Part shown: positions 33,894 through 41,872 of the stretch, one piece after another | Layout of the letters: each line of letters begins with the position of its first letter | Numbering within the stretch: position 1 is the stretch's first letter | Origin: Klebsiella pneumoniae | Lineage (GTDB): Bacteria > Pseudomonadota > Gammaproteobacteria > Ga0077536 | DNA: 45,615 nucleotides | Direction of reading: 5' to 3' | Assembly: GCA_945861225.1 (NCBI GenBank) | Contig: CAMATU010000005.1 | Span: 1 to 45,615, forward strand | Notes under the pieces: model-generated | The model's database searches: none | Told to the model about the DNA's origin: nothing | What the model saw: only the letters and a program-made list of their open reading frames with translations | Translations under genes and position numbers: made by a program

Positions 33894-35387
33894 CTATGGG
33901 TGAACCTGCGGTAACCGGAGCACAAATTCCGCCCCACCTGCGCTGCCCTGCCGGTAGTGCAACTGTCCACCCAAGGCAGACACGATTGAGCGGCAGATGG
34001 ACAACCCAAGCCCCATCCCCTGTGGTTTGGTGGTGAAAAACGGCTCGAACAGACGTTCCGCAACTTCGATGGGAAGGCCGGGGCCGGTGTCAGTAACGAC
34101 CACTTCGACGAAATTATCCGCCTGCGCGAGGGTCGTCACGATGACCGCCTTGCCCTGTACTGTGTCCTGCATTGCCTCCAGCGAATTGCGGATCAGGTTC
34201 AGGATCACCTGTTGAAACTGTACGCCATCACCGCTGATTTTCGGGTCGCTCGGATCGAGGCGTAACAATAGTTCGTGGTTGCTGAAGCGCAACTCTAATT
34301 CGATCAACCGCGAAACTTCGCGGATCAGGGCGTTGCAGTTCAGCTCGGCATGCTCGGTGTCGCGCCGGCGCGTGAGTTTGCGCAGGCCCTGAATGATCTG
34401 TCCGGCGCGCTCGGCCTGTACGCTGATCTTGGCCAAGGTCGCCGCGAGTTCGGCCGGCTCGGCGCGATCAGTCAGGAGTAGGCGCTTGAGGGCGCTGGCA
34501 TAGTTGGCAATTGCGGTGAGTGGCTGGTTCACTTCGTGTGCGATGCCGCTGGCCATCTCGCCCAAGGTGCCGAGACGGCTGACATGCGCTAAACGCGCGC
34601 GCAGCTCCTCGGCTTCGTGCTCTGCGGCGTCCACCGCGCTGAGATCGATGATCTGACTTATCAAGAGTCTGATTTGGTGGCCGGTATCGCGTACCGCGCC
34701 GACATAAACCTTGCCGTGAAACATCCGGCCATCGCGCGCCCGAAAGCGGAGGTCGAGATGGAAGCTATCGCCAGATTGATAGATCGCGGCGGACGCAGAT
34801 CGCAAAATCTCTCGATATTCTTCGATGACGAGGTCGTCAATCATAGCGTCGTAGTTTCGCCCGCGGAGCTCTTCAGCGGTGTACCCGAACAGCTTCTCGA
34901 AGGCGGTATTGGCGTCGAGAAGAACGCCATCGACGGCGAAAATTTGAATCGCGATTGGCGCACTCTGAAACATCAACAAGAGCTCAGCATTGCTATTGCG
35001 GAGCTCGTCTTCCCGGCGTTTGCGTTCGGTAATGTCGTGCAGGATGCCGACAAAGCCTTGTTCACTGCCGTGCCCAAACTCGCCGACCGATAAGTGAATC
35101 GGGAATATCGATCCATCGTGGCGCTGCGCCGTCACCTCGCGGCCTATGCCGATGATGTGCGGCTGCGCGGTGCAGAGGTAACGGCGCAAATACTGATCGT
35201 GTTCCTCCCGGTAGGGTTTCGGCATCAGCATGCTGACATTCCGGCCCAGCACCTCTGCTTCTGCGTAGCCAAACATGCGTTCAGCCGCGAGATTGAAGCG
35301 AGTAACGCGACCGGTGGGATCGATCAGGATCATCCCGTCGACTGCGGCGTCCAGCAGCGCACCCAGTTGGTCGTTCGACGCGAGCAT
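33894..35387 (-). CDS. fixL: FixL-like haem-PAS oxygen-sensor histidine kinase
   Basis: A 497-aa soluble kinase from the ATG at 35387 (AGGAAA upstream); the frame stays open to 35657 but the extra 90 residues look non-coding. PAS1 (about 5-122) matches the FixL haem domain: His63 in EEHDQYL, Arg69 six residues on and Arg83 in IIGIGREVT, the spacing of B. japonicum FixL His200, Arg206 and Arg220. A second PAS (about 132-250) is followed by a dimerisation helix with phospho-His284 in SGIAHEVNQPL. An ATPase domain with N-box ILNLIRNSLEAM and DTGPGLP / GMGLGLSI loops completes it. No transmembrane helix is seen. Likely senses O2 and controls FixJ. Confidence 0.92.
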   Translation of the reverse strand: MLASNDQLGALLDAAVDGMILIDPTGRVTRFNLAAERMFGYAEAEVLGRNVSMLMPKPYREEHDQYLRRYLCTAQPHIIGIGREVTAQRHDGSIFPIHLSVGEFGHGSEQGFVGILHDITERKRREDELRNSNAELLLMFQSAPIAIQIFAVDGVLLDANTAFEKLFGYTAEELRGRNYDAMIDDLVIEEYREILRSASAAIYQSGDSFHLDLRFRARDGRMFHGKVYVGAVRDTGHQIRLLISQIIDLSAVDAAEHEAEELRARLAHVSRLGTLGEMASGIAHEVNQPLTAIANYASALKRLLLTDRAEPAELAATLAKISVQAERAGQIIQGLRKLTRRRDTEHAELNCNALIREVSRLIELELRFSNHELLLRLDPSDPKISGDGVQFQQVILNLIRNSLEAMQDTVQGKAVIVTTLAQADNFVEVVVTDTGPGLPIEVAERLFEPFFTTKPQGMGLGLSICRSIVSALGGQLHYRQGSAGGAEFVLRLPQVHP

Positions 35388-35755
35388 GGCAGCGTTTCCT
35401 GGTCCAGTGGAATTCCACATTTGAGGCTGTTCGGGGCGACAGTTGCCGCTAAGCTTGCGAGCGGGATACTGCCGCACGCGTGGTGCGGAGTAAAGGATAG
35501 GTGGGGGGAGGTGTGCCGGCAATTGCTGCGGCATCCCGGAGACCTCAATCCCAATGTAGCGCGAACGGTGCGCCCTGCAATCTCGGGTGGAGATACACCT
35601 GTCGAGGAGCCTGCTTCCACGGCTATCGGGCACGTGCTTGTCTGTCGCGCCTGCCATTAGCCATCTGATTAGCCCAGATCAATTGCCGCCGCGCCGGCCC
35701 GCGTTAGGATGATTTTACAAGTCTGATCCCCACCGAGATTAAACGGAGAGCCAGC
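35388..35755. other. 368-bp divergent regulatory region of fixL and the coiled-coil protein gene
   Basis: No gene is assigned. The fixL frame continues through most of it without a stop, but with no domain-like content. At 35669-35682 TTAGCCCAGATCAA has one perfect FNR half-site (ATCAA) and a poor left half, so it is only a weak candidate upstream of the gene at 35756. Confidence 0.4.
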
Positions 35756-36025
35756 ATGATGACTAAGCAGGATATCGCCGATCTGGTCGATTCACTGAAA
35801 CGTGAGCGAGATGAGCTTCATTTGAAATTGCATCTTTTCAAAGCAGAAGCTCGCGACGAGTGGGCGGAGCTCGAAAAAAAATGGACGCATTTTCAGCACA
35901 AGGCAGGCGCCGCAAATGCTGCCGCTGGCGAAGCGGCGGGCGAGATTGGTGCCGCAATGCGTTTGCTGGGCGAGGAAGCTCGGACCGGTTATCGTAAGAT
36001 CCGCGAGTCGCTTAAGTCATCTTAA
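35756..36025 (+). CDS. Small predicted coiled-coil protein
   Basis: An 89-aa soluble protein I do not recognise. Residues 1-55 are strongly charged and helical (DIADLVDSLKRERDELHLKL, EARDEWAELEKKWTHF), with heptad-like spacing of Leu and Trp. Residues 55-70 are Ala/Gly-rich (AGAANAAAGEAAGEIGAA), and the tail is LLGEEARTGYRKIRESL. Similar small Ala-rich helical proteins occur as stress-induced or phasin-like proteins, but no family can be named. CGGAGAG precedes the start; ATG at 35759 is an alternative. It lies in the oxygen-regulation block with a weak FNR half-site upstream. Confidence 0.72.
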   Translation: MMTKQDIADLVDSLKRERDELHLKLHLFKAEARDEWAELEKKWTHFQHKAGAANAAAGEAAGEIGAAMRLLGEEARTGYRKIRESLKSS

Positions 36026-36049
36026 GCGCCTTCACAGCGCCTAAGTTGA

Positions 36050-36147
36050 TGATGTCCAATCCAATCTGGATTGGACATCAGTCTGCAAGCAAAGAAACCG
36101 CGCTATTCACCGCATTAGGCGTAGGAATAGCGGGCTATTCCTACGCC
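36050..36147. repeat. Two tandem perfect hairpins
   Basis: Hairpin A: TGATGTCCAATCCA, loop ATC, TGGATTGGACATCA (36050-36080, 14-bp stem). Hairpin B: GGCGTAGGAATAG, loop CGGG, CTATTCCTACGCC (36118-36147, 13-bp stem). No T-tract follows either. They may end or protect the transcript of the small coiled-coil gene, or be operators or remnants of mobile DNA. Confidence 0.6.
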
Positions 36148-36238
36148 TTGCGCCTTGCCCATGCACACCATGGAACGCACTGCGCGCGACGTTCAACTGC
36201 GGTGTCCAGGATCATGCGAGCGTCGTGATTATCGAGTC

Positions 36239-36367
36239 TCAACAGGGAATACCCTGCGCAAGTATGCGCACGCGAAAAAGTGTGCTCTGATTATATTGGC
36301 CAGTTATGGGAGACGCGGCTATTTGGACCTACGGCCTGGAAGTTTCACCAGCAAAGTACTTATCTAG
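36239..36367 (+). pseudogene. C-terminal remnant of a universal stress protein gene
   Basis: The frame ending at TAG 36367 reads KYAHAKKCALIILASYGRRG, then YLDLRPGSFTSKVLI. This fits the end of a UspA domain: the nucleotide-binding pattern G-x2-G-x6-G-S is intact (GRRGYLDLRPGS). The N-terminal three quarters are absent or unrecognisable, and an open frame reaches only to 36155. Usp genes are common FNR-type targets, which fits the neighbourhood. Confidence 0.6.
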
Positions 36368-36416
36368 AGGAACCAAGACCCGCGTACCTGGCTAGGATTC
36401 GCGGAGGAGACCGTAA

Positions 36417-37277
36417 ATGAAATTGGGTTTTTTCAACTTCAACACGGTCCATTCGATCCGACCGGATAACCTTGCTTGCGCGCTCGAAGAACGCGGTTAC
36501 GATTCGCTGTGGCTTGGGGAGCACACGCATATTCCTGTCGACCAAAGCACGCCTTATATAATTGATGGGGATTCGATACCGCAGCCCTATGCGCACATCA
36601 TGGATCCATTCGTCTCCCTGATGGCGGCCGCCGGGGTGACGAAAACGCTTAAGCTCGCGACCGGCATCTGCCTGTTGATTCAGCGCGACCCAATCATTAC
36701 AGCCAAAGAAGTTGCGACATTGGATGTGCTGTCGAATGGCCGTGTGATCTTCGGCATCGGTGCCGGGTGGAATGCGGGCGAGATAGAGAACCACGGCACC
36801 CCATTCAAACAGCGTTGGAAGATCTTGCGTGAACGGGTTGCAGCAATGAAATGTATGTGGACACAGGACCAGGCTGAGTTCACAGGCGAGTTTGTGAACT
36901 TTGGTCCTATTCTGTCTTTCCCGAAACCGATTCAGAAGCCACACCCACCGGTCGTGATTGGCACTATCACCTCCGGCGGTTTACAGCACGTGGTGGATTA
37001 TTGCGATGGCTGGTGTCCGCTGGATGCGAAAATCAGTGACTTCCCGGCCATGCTTGCCGACCTGCACCGCCGTTGTGAAAAAGTTGGACGCGATCCGAAG
37101 TCGATTCGGATCATGATATTTGCCTGGGGTGATCCCGCAGAGTCCTTATTGTTCAAATACCGTGAAATGGGGGTCGAAACTGTGATCCTGGGCGCTGGCA
37201 TGAATAATCCGGACGCGCCTGATGCGGTGTTACCGTTTCTCGATCGCTACGCGAAAACCATACCGAAACTTATCTAA
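36417..37277 (+). CDS. LLM-class F420/FMN-dependent oxidoreductase (3 of 5)
   Basis: A 286-aa luciferase-like protein of the short F420-type subgroup. It opens MKLGFFNFNTVHSIRPDNLA and has GYDSLWLGEHTHIPVD (about 27-42), LKLATGICLLIQRDP, ATLDVLSNGRVIFGIGAGWN (about 98-117) and KPHPPVVIGTITSGGLQHVV. The EHTH and GIGAGWN motifs mark the flavin site. GGAGGAGA precedes the ATG. The MesD-like gene starts 27 bp after its stop, so the two likely share a transcript and possibly a pathway. Confidence 0.88.
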   Translation: MKLGFFNFNTVHSIRPDNLACALEERGYDSLWLGEHTHIPVDQSTPYIIDGDSIPQPYAHIMDPFVSLMAAAGVTKTLKLATGICLLIQRDPIITAKEVATLDVLSNGRVIFGIGAGWNAGEIENHGTPFKQRWKILRERVAAMKCMWTQDQAEFTGEFVNFGPILSFPKPIQKPHPPVVIGTITSGGLQHVVDYCDGWCPLDAKISDFPAMLADLHRRCEKVGRDPKSIRIMIFAWGDPAESLLFKYREMGVETVILGAGMNNPDAPDAVLPFLDRYAKTIPKLI

Positions 37278-37304
37278 TTGCCGGCTTATTCTGCGAGGAG
37301 CAAC

Positions 37305-38312
37305 ATGTATCGGTCCAGTATCACCGGGAGTCTGCCGAAGCCCGCCTGGCTGGCGGAATCAAACACACTGTGGCCGCAGTGGCGTGCCGAGGGCGCCGCA
37401 CTGCGCGATGCAAAACGCGACGCAACGTTGCTCTGGCTCAAGCTGCAGGAGGATGCCGGGCTCGATATCGTGACGGACGGCGAACAATCCCGGCAGCATT
37501 TCGTGCATGGCTTCCTCGAGCAGGTGGACGGCATCGATTTCGCGAACAAGGTGAAAATGGGCATTCGTAACAATCGTTACGATGCGCTGGTGCCGCAAGT
37601 GGTCGGCGCGCCATGTCTGCGGGGGCGTGTCCACGCGACCGAAGCGCGACTCTGCCGGCAGCACACGCGCAAGGCACTTAAATTTACGCTACCGGGACCG
37701 ATGACGATCGTCGATACGGTGGCGGATCGCTATTTTGGCGATCGCGTGAAACTCGCGATGGCCTTCGCCGATCTGCTGAATCAGGAAGCGCGTGCGCTCG
37801 AGGCCGACGGCGTGGACGTGATTCAGTTCGATGAACCCGCTTTCAACGTTTACCTTGCTGAAGCCGCGGAGTGGGGCGTCGAGGCTTTACACCGCGCGAT
37901 CGACGGTCTGCGCTGCACGACTTGCGTGCACATTTGTTACGGCTACGGAATTCAGGCCAATCTCGCGTGGAAGCGCACTTTGGGCCAGGAATGGCGGCAG
38001 TATGAGACCGTGTTTCCAGCGCTGGCGCGCAGCGGTCTCGATCAGGTGTCCCTGGAATGTGCGGGCTCGCATGTCCCGCCCCAGTTGATGACATTGCTGG
38101 ACGGCAAGGACGTGCTGGTCGGTGTGATTGATGTGGCCACTGAGCGGGTGGAGACCGCGGAGGAAGTCGCGGCCACGATCACCTTGGCCCGCCAATTCGT
38201 CGCCAAGGATAAACTCATTGCGTGCACGAATTGCGGCATGGCGCCGATGTCCTGGCCGTTGGCGGTGGCGAAACTCGAGGTGCTGGTGCGCGGCGCGGCG
38301 TTAGCGGGCTGA
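37305..38312 (+). CDS. Short MetE-like methionine synthase (MesD/core-MetE type)
   Basis: A 335-aa protein equal to the C-terminal catalytic half of cobalamin-independent methionine synthase. The start is set at the ATG at 37305 (GAGGAG upstream). Zinc/homocysteine ligands are visible: His and Cys in CVHICYGYG, Glu in SLECAGSHVP and Cys in CTNCGMAPM. SSITGSLPKPAWLAE, LDIVTDGEQSRQHFVHGFLE, FTLPGPMTIVDT and VIQFDEPAFNVY fit the MesD group, which lacks the folate-binding N-terminal half of MetE and in studied bacteria works with MesX (DUF1852). No MesX is in the window; the co-transcribed LLM flavoenzyme raises the idea of another methyl source. Confidence 0.85.
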   Translation: MYRSSITGSLPKPAWLAESNTLWPQWRAEGAALRDAKRDATLLWLKLQEDAGLDIVTDGEQSRQHFVHGFLEQVDGIDFANKVKMGIRNNRYDALVPQVVGAPCLRGRVHATEARLCRQHTRKALKFTLPGPMTIVDTVADRYFGDRVKLAMAFADLLNQEARALEADGVDVIQFDEPAFNVYLAEAAEWGVEALHRAIDGLRCTTCVHICYGYGIQANLAWKRTLGQEWRQYETVFPALARSGLDQVSLECAGSHVPPQLMTLLDGKDVLVGVIDVATERVETAEEVAATITLARQFVAKDKLIACTNCGMAPMSWPLAVAKLEVLVRGAALAG

Positions 38313-38325
38313 TTCAGTTAACGGT

Positions 38326-38356
38326 AAAAAAAATGGCCCCGCACTGCGGGGCCATT
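38326..38356 (-). terminator. Intrinsic terminator of LLM gene 4
   Basis: AATGGCCCCGC, loop ACT, GCGGGGCCATT (38332-38356): an 11-bp stem. On the minus strand it is followed by eight Ts (38326-38333), so it ends the leftward LLM gene, 34 bp after its stop. A second small hairpin (GATCAGC/GCTGATC, 38365-38382) lies between. On the plus strand it may also help end the MesD-like transcript. Confidence 0.85.
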
Positions 38357-38390
38357 GCGTCTCTGATCAGCACGCGCTGATCGTTCGGAC

Positions 38391-39482
38391 TCAGGCGGCT
38401 TGCGTCGCCGCCGATTCCCAGCTCTTCAATTCCGGCACCACTTTTTCGGCGAAGACTTTCAGCGTGCGCTCGGCGACTTCGAACGGCATTCCGGCAAAGC
38501 GCGGGATCATCAGAATGTCGTAATCGCCGATTATACGCTGGCGCTTTTCAAAGCCTTCGAGCATCTGCTGCGGCGTGCCCCACACCTGACCCTTAACGTA
38601 CCCCTCGGCGACTGCATCCAACCCCATGGCCTGCATCGCCGTCGCCGCATCGCCATAGGCCTCATAGCCTTTAGCATTTTTGAAGTGCTCACCCATCATT
38701 TCGTAGTGATGCATCACACTGAGCAGGTAGTTGCGAATATATTTGTGGGCGTGTTCGGCGGCCCGATCGGCATTCGTATCGCAGACGGTAATGTCGGTCA
38801 TGATCGGGATCGGTGCGGCACGGCCCTGGTGCTTGCGGAACGCAGCAGAGTAGGCCGCGATTTCCTGCTTATGCACTTCGATCGGTTTATAAGTGAACTG
38901 CATGATTTGGGCGCCGAGCTGCGCCGCTTCCTCAACCGAGTCCGGTGACATCGCAACCTGCTTGATGCGGTTCTTGAATGACTTCGGTTTGGGCCGGATC
39001 ACCGCGCGCGGTTGGTCATAGTACTGGCCGTGATGCTCTTCCATGACGCCGGTTTCCAGGGCCTGAATGATCATCGGTGCGGCTTCGTCGAAACGGCCGC
39101 GTGCTTCGTCCATCGAAATACCGAACTGGTTGTATTCGCGCCGCGACAGGCCGCGACCGAGACCAAGCAGGAAGCGTCCGCCGGACAACTGATCAAGCAT
39201 CGCGGCTTTTTCGGCGACCCGTAGCGGCTGCGCATTCCACGGCACGATGACGGCACCGGTGGCGAGCTTGATACGCTTGGTCAGTGCGGCGACATGGGCC
39301 AGATAAACGAAGTTGTCAGGGCAGAATGAGTAGTCCTCAAAATGATGTTCGACCACCCACACCTCGTCCAGGCCGAGCTGATCAGCCTGCACGGCCAGCT
39401 TCAGCTCTTCCTGATACACCTGATCGTCAGTGATGTTCTCGTAGCCCCAACTTTGGAAGACTTGCTCCATTCCAATTTGCAT
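38391..39482 (-). CDS. LLM-class flavin-dependent oxidoreductase (4 of 5)
   Basis: A 363-aa luciferase-like monooxygenase, close in layout to the alkanal monooxygenase alpha-like group. It opens MQIGMEQVFQSWGYENI and has GLDEVWVVEHHFEDYS (about 37-52) with the EHH flavin-site motif, IKLATGAVIVPWNAQPLRVA, and GGRFLLGLGRGLSRREYNQF (about 101-120). The C-terminal part includes YIRNYLLSVMHHYEMMGEHF. AGGAGA precedes the ATG. It is a single-gene unit with its own terminator at 38326-38356. The substrate is unknown. Confidence 0.89.
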   Translation of the reverse strand: MQIGMEQVFQSWGYENITDDQVYQEELKLAVQADQLGLDEVWVVEHHFEDYSFCPDNFVYLAHVAALTKRIKLATGAVIVPWNAQPLRVAEKAAMLDQLSGGRFLLGLGRGLSRREYNQFGISMDEARGRFDEAAPMIIQALETGVMEEHHGQYYDQPRAVIRPKPKSFKNRIKQVAMSPDSVEEAAQLGAQIMQFTYKPIEVHKQEIAAYSAAFRKHQGRAAPIPIMTDITVCDTNADRAAEHAHKYIRNYLLSVMHHYEMMGEHFKNAKGYEAYGDAATAMQAMGLDAVAEGYVKGQVWGTPQQMLEGFEKRQRIIGDYDILMIPRFAGMPFEVAERTLKVFAEKVVPELKSWESAATQAA

Positions 39483-39600
39483 AACAGGTTTCTCCTAGGG
39501 TTGATAAACGCGCGCCCATGCTAAGTGCCCAGGCGTATCCGAAACTCGCGAATCGCAGCCGACGCGAGGTCGCGCCCCACACGGCATTATCGGCATCAAA

Positions 39601-39619
39601 CCGCCGCAAATAACGGCGG
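39601..39619 (-). terminator. Weak hairpin downstream of namZ-like gene
   Basis: CCGCCG, loop CAAATAA, CGGCGG, followed on the minus strand by TTTG. It lies about 150 bp after the stop of the leftward muramidase gene. The T-tract is short. The rest of 39483-39765 shows no gene. Confidence 0.3.
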
Positions 39620-39765
39620 CATGCAGTACACCCTGAATAGTGCGGTCTTTTGCCGGGTTTTACCATTTTCCCGTTGGGGCGATCAGACTGCGCCTACGCT
39701 CGGTGCAAGACGCTGCCGTCGCCAATGCACTGCCGAAACCGTAAGCCCAGACACCTTTACCACTG

Positions 39766-40968
39766 TCAATAGATCAAATGCGGCTGCCGTTCTCCGGCCC
39801 AGGCTTGTTCATCCGGCGTGGTCAGCGCATCGAGGTCGCTCGGCGTCGCTGAGGAATCGTCGACCCACTCGCGCAAGGCCGGACCGCCGTTGATGACATC
39901 GATGGCGAGCTTATTCACCACGTACTCGTACGGAAAATCGCGCCACAGCGGGTAATCAGGCTGGCGGCGGCGGAGCGCCTTGAAGGCCAGCGCCTGCACG
40001 CGCCACGGCTTGAAGGCTGCATGCTCGTAGCCGGGATAGTCGACATGGATCTGCACCCCATGGCACAGCTGTTTGACGTGTTTATGGAAGGTCGGTTCAA
40101 ACCAGCATTCACGCAGGCGACAACCTCGAAGCCAGTCCGGCGCGAGAGACTGCATGTCGGCGATGAGGCGGCGGGCGTCGAGGTCTGGTGCGCCGAAAAG
40201 TTCGAGCGGGTGCGTGGTGCCGCGACCTTCTGAAAGCGTGGTGCCTTCCAGCATCACCGTGCCAGCGTAGGCGCGCGCCATGGAGAGATTGGATGCGTTG
40301 GGGCTGGGGTTGATCCAGGCGCGTTGGCCGAGCGGCCAGCCATAACCGGGTGCGGTTGCGGGCGCGTAACCCTCCATCTCGATGACGCGGTAGTCCACAT
40401 CAAGTTTGTGGTGCTTGATGAACCAGCGGCCCAGTTCGCCGAGCGTGAGACCATGACGCATGGGGAGCGGGCCGGCGCCGACGAAACTTTCCCAGCCGGG
40501 GCGAAGTGTCAAACCTTCGATGGGGCGGCCAGCAGGATTGGGCCGATCCAGTACCCACACGGCCCTCCCGTGCCTGGCTGCTTCCTCGAGCATATAGAGG
40601 AGCGTCGTGGAGAAGGTGTAGATGCGGCAGCCGAGGTCCTGGAGATCGATCAGCACCACCTCGAACGCGCGCATCATCTGCGCCGTCGGGCGGCGCACTT
40701 CGCCATAGAGACTGAATACCGGAATGCCGTGGACAGGATCATTGAAGTCCGCCGTCTCGATCATGTTGTCCTGCTTGTCGCCGCGCATGCCGTGTTGCGG
40801 ACCGAAGGCGGCGGTCAGGTGGATATCACCCAGCGCAGCCAGCGCATCGAGCGAATGGGTGAGGTCGGCCGTGACGGACGCCGGATGCGCGAGTAGCGCG
40901 ACGCGCTTTCCTTTCAATGGCGCGCGCAGTGCGGGTTCAGCGAGTAGGCGATCAATACCGAATTTCAT
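39766..40968 (-). CDS. DUF1343 / NamZ-like exo-beta-N-acetylmuramidase
   Basis: A 400-aa protein from the ATG at 40968, which overlaps the stop of the DOMON-like gene by 4 bp (the frame stays open to 41052). It has the family opening FGIDRLLAE and VALLAHPASVTADLTHSLDA, then AAFGPQHGMRGDKQDNM, VFSLYGEVRRPTAQMM, DLQDLGCRIYTFSTTLLYML, LDRPNPAGRPIEG and NPSPNASNLSMARAYAGTVM, ending in RDFPYEYV and WAGERQPHLIY. NamZ enzymes release MurNAc from peptidoglycan ends; many are exported, but no signal peptide is visible here, so it may act in the cytoplasm on wall fragments. Confidence 0.86.
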   Translation of the reverse strand: MKFGIDRLLAEPALRAPLKGKRVALLAHPASVTADLTHSLDALAALGDIHLTAAFGPQHGMRGDKQDNMIETADFNDPVHGIPVFSLYGEVRRPTAQMMRAFEVVLIDLQDLGCRIYTFSTTLLYMLEEAARHGRAVWVLDRPNPAGRPIEGLTLRPGWESFVGAGPLPMRHGLTLGELGRWFIKHHKLDVDYRVIEMEGYAPATAPGYGWPLGQRAWINPSPNASNLSMARAYAGTVMLEGTTLSEGRGTTHPLELFGAPDLDARRLIADMQSLAPDWLRGCRLRECWFEPTFHKHVKQLCHGVQIHVDYPGYEHAAFKPWRVQALAFKALRRRQPDYPLWRDFPYEYVVNKLAIDVINGGPALREWVDDSSATPSDLDALTTPDEQAWAGERQPHLIY

Positions 40969-41528
40969 GTCTGCTCCGCCGCGGGAAGGTCTAGCGCAAA
41001 ATTGCACGCGTGATGAAAGTCCGGCTTTCCCGGTGGATGCGCTAACGCCCACCAGGATGTGTGCGGACCTTGTCCTTCGCCACTTCCTTCGATAATAGCC
41101 GACAGACCTGCCCGCCAGACGCCGTTTGGCGGCAGACCGAGTGTTGTGAGGTCGAGCGTGACGCGCATCGCGAACCGTTCACGTTCCGTCTGCATCTCGA
41201 TAGTCGGTGCCACCACGGGTTCGAACGGGCGCATGCCCGCCCGGTAGCCCGTGAATTGATAGGCCGCCCACTGACCGGAGGGCGAGAAGTTGAACTCCCA
41301 ATAGGCAGCACTGCCGGGCACCTGGAGAAACACCTCGAAACAGGTGTGTCGCCACAGTTCGTCAGCCCGACCGGGCGCGGCCGGCGGCGGGAATTGCACA
41401 TACGAGATCACGCCGTTGACGACATAACGCAGACTTAGCCGGTTGGCCGTCTGGCGTACTGCACTCGCAGCAATGCCGAAAATCTCAGCGCACAGGGATT
41501 CGGGGTGCATTTCGAGCGCGTAACGCAT
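40965..41528 (-). CDS. DOMON-like domain protein
   Basis: A 187-aa protein with a beta-sandwich DOMON-like fold: LSLRYVVNGVISYVQFPPP, DELWRHTCFEVFLQVPGSAA, YWEFNFSPSGQWAAYQFTGY and DFHHACNFALDLP. Related proteins bind haem or sugars, but no ligand residue can be fixed here, and there is no signal peptide. The ATGA overlap with the NamZ-like gene shows they are translated together, which suggests a joint role in using cell-wall sugars or their derivatives. The start ATG at 41528 has no strong ribosome site. Confidence 0.82.
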   Translation of the reverse strand: MRYALEMHPESLCAEIFGIAASAVRQTANRLSLRYVVNGVISYVQFPPPAAPGRADELWRHTCFEVFLQVPGSAAYWEFNFSPSGQWAAYQFTGYRAGMRPFEPVVAPTIEMQTERERFAMRVTLDLTTLGLPPNGVWRAGLSAIIEGSGEGQGPHTSWWALAHPPGKPDFHHACNFALDLPAAEQT

Positions 41529-41872
41529 GTGGGCAGCTTAGCAGCCGGCCGGACTTAAGATGCATCTGCGGCGACGCGACCGCGGTCCATATCCGCACGC
41601 ATTCGCGGTCTGCGCCGCGCTGTCGGATAGAGCGGCGTGCTGTAGCGGGTATCGGCCCCACTGCGACCTTGGGATGAATGAATGCGCGGATTGTCGAGTG
41701 TAGCGAACGCCAGCGCGGCCGGAGCCTCTATACTGCCGGGTAGGTCCCCGAATTCTGAAGTTTTCTCGAAGATCGCGGCTGGCTCGATAATGCAAATAAA
41801 AATCAGCGTTCTCAATCGAATACCGCCGCACGAATTGCACCACACGCGCAAGTTGATTCAAGAGGAGGTTAA
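41529..41872. other. 344-bp divergent intergenic region
   Basis: Lies between the leftward DOMON-like gene and the rightward PQQ dehydrogenase gene. No gene or strong repeat is seen. TATACT at 41729-41734 could be a -10 box for the dehydrogenase, but no good -35 stands 16-18 bp before it. No FNR box or TGCTACAA site is present. Confidence 0.4.

Noticed and set aside
35388..35657. 90-codon N-terminal extension of the FixL-like protein
   Set aside because: No domain or ribosome site supports it; the ATG at 35387 has AGGAAA upstream and starts just before the PAS domain.
35669..35682. Possible third FNR box TTAGCCCAGATCAA
   Set aside because: Only the right half matches; three of ten key bases differ, so it is not counted as a box.
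41691..41734. TTGTCG and TATACT as a promoter for the PQQ dehydrogenase
   Set aside because: The spacing is 32 bp, far beyond the 16-18 bp of a sigma-70 promoter.
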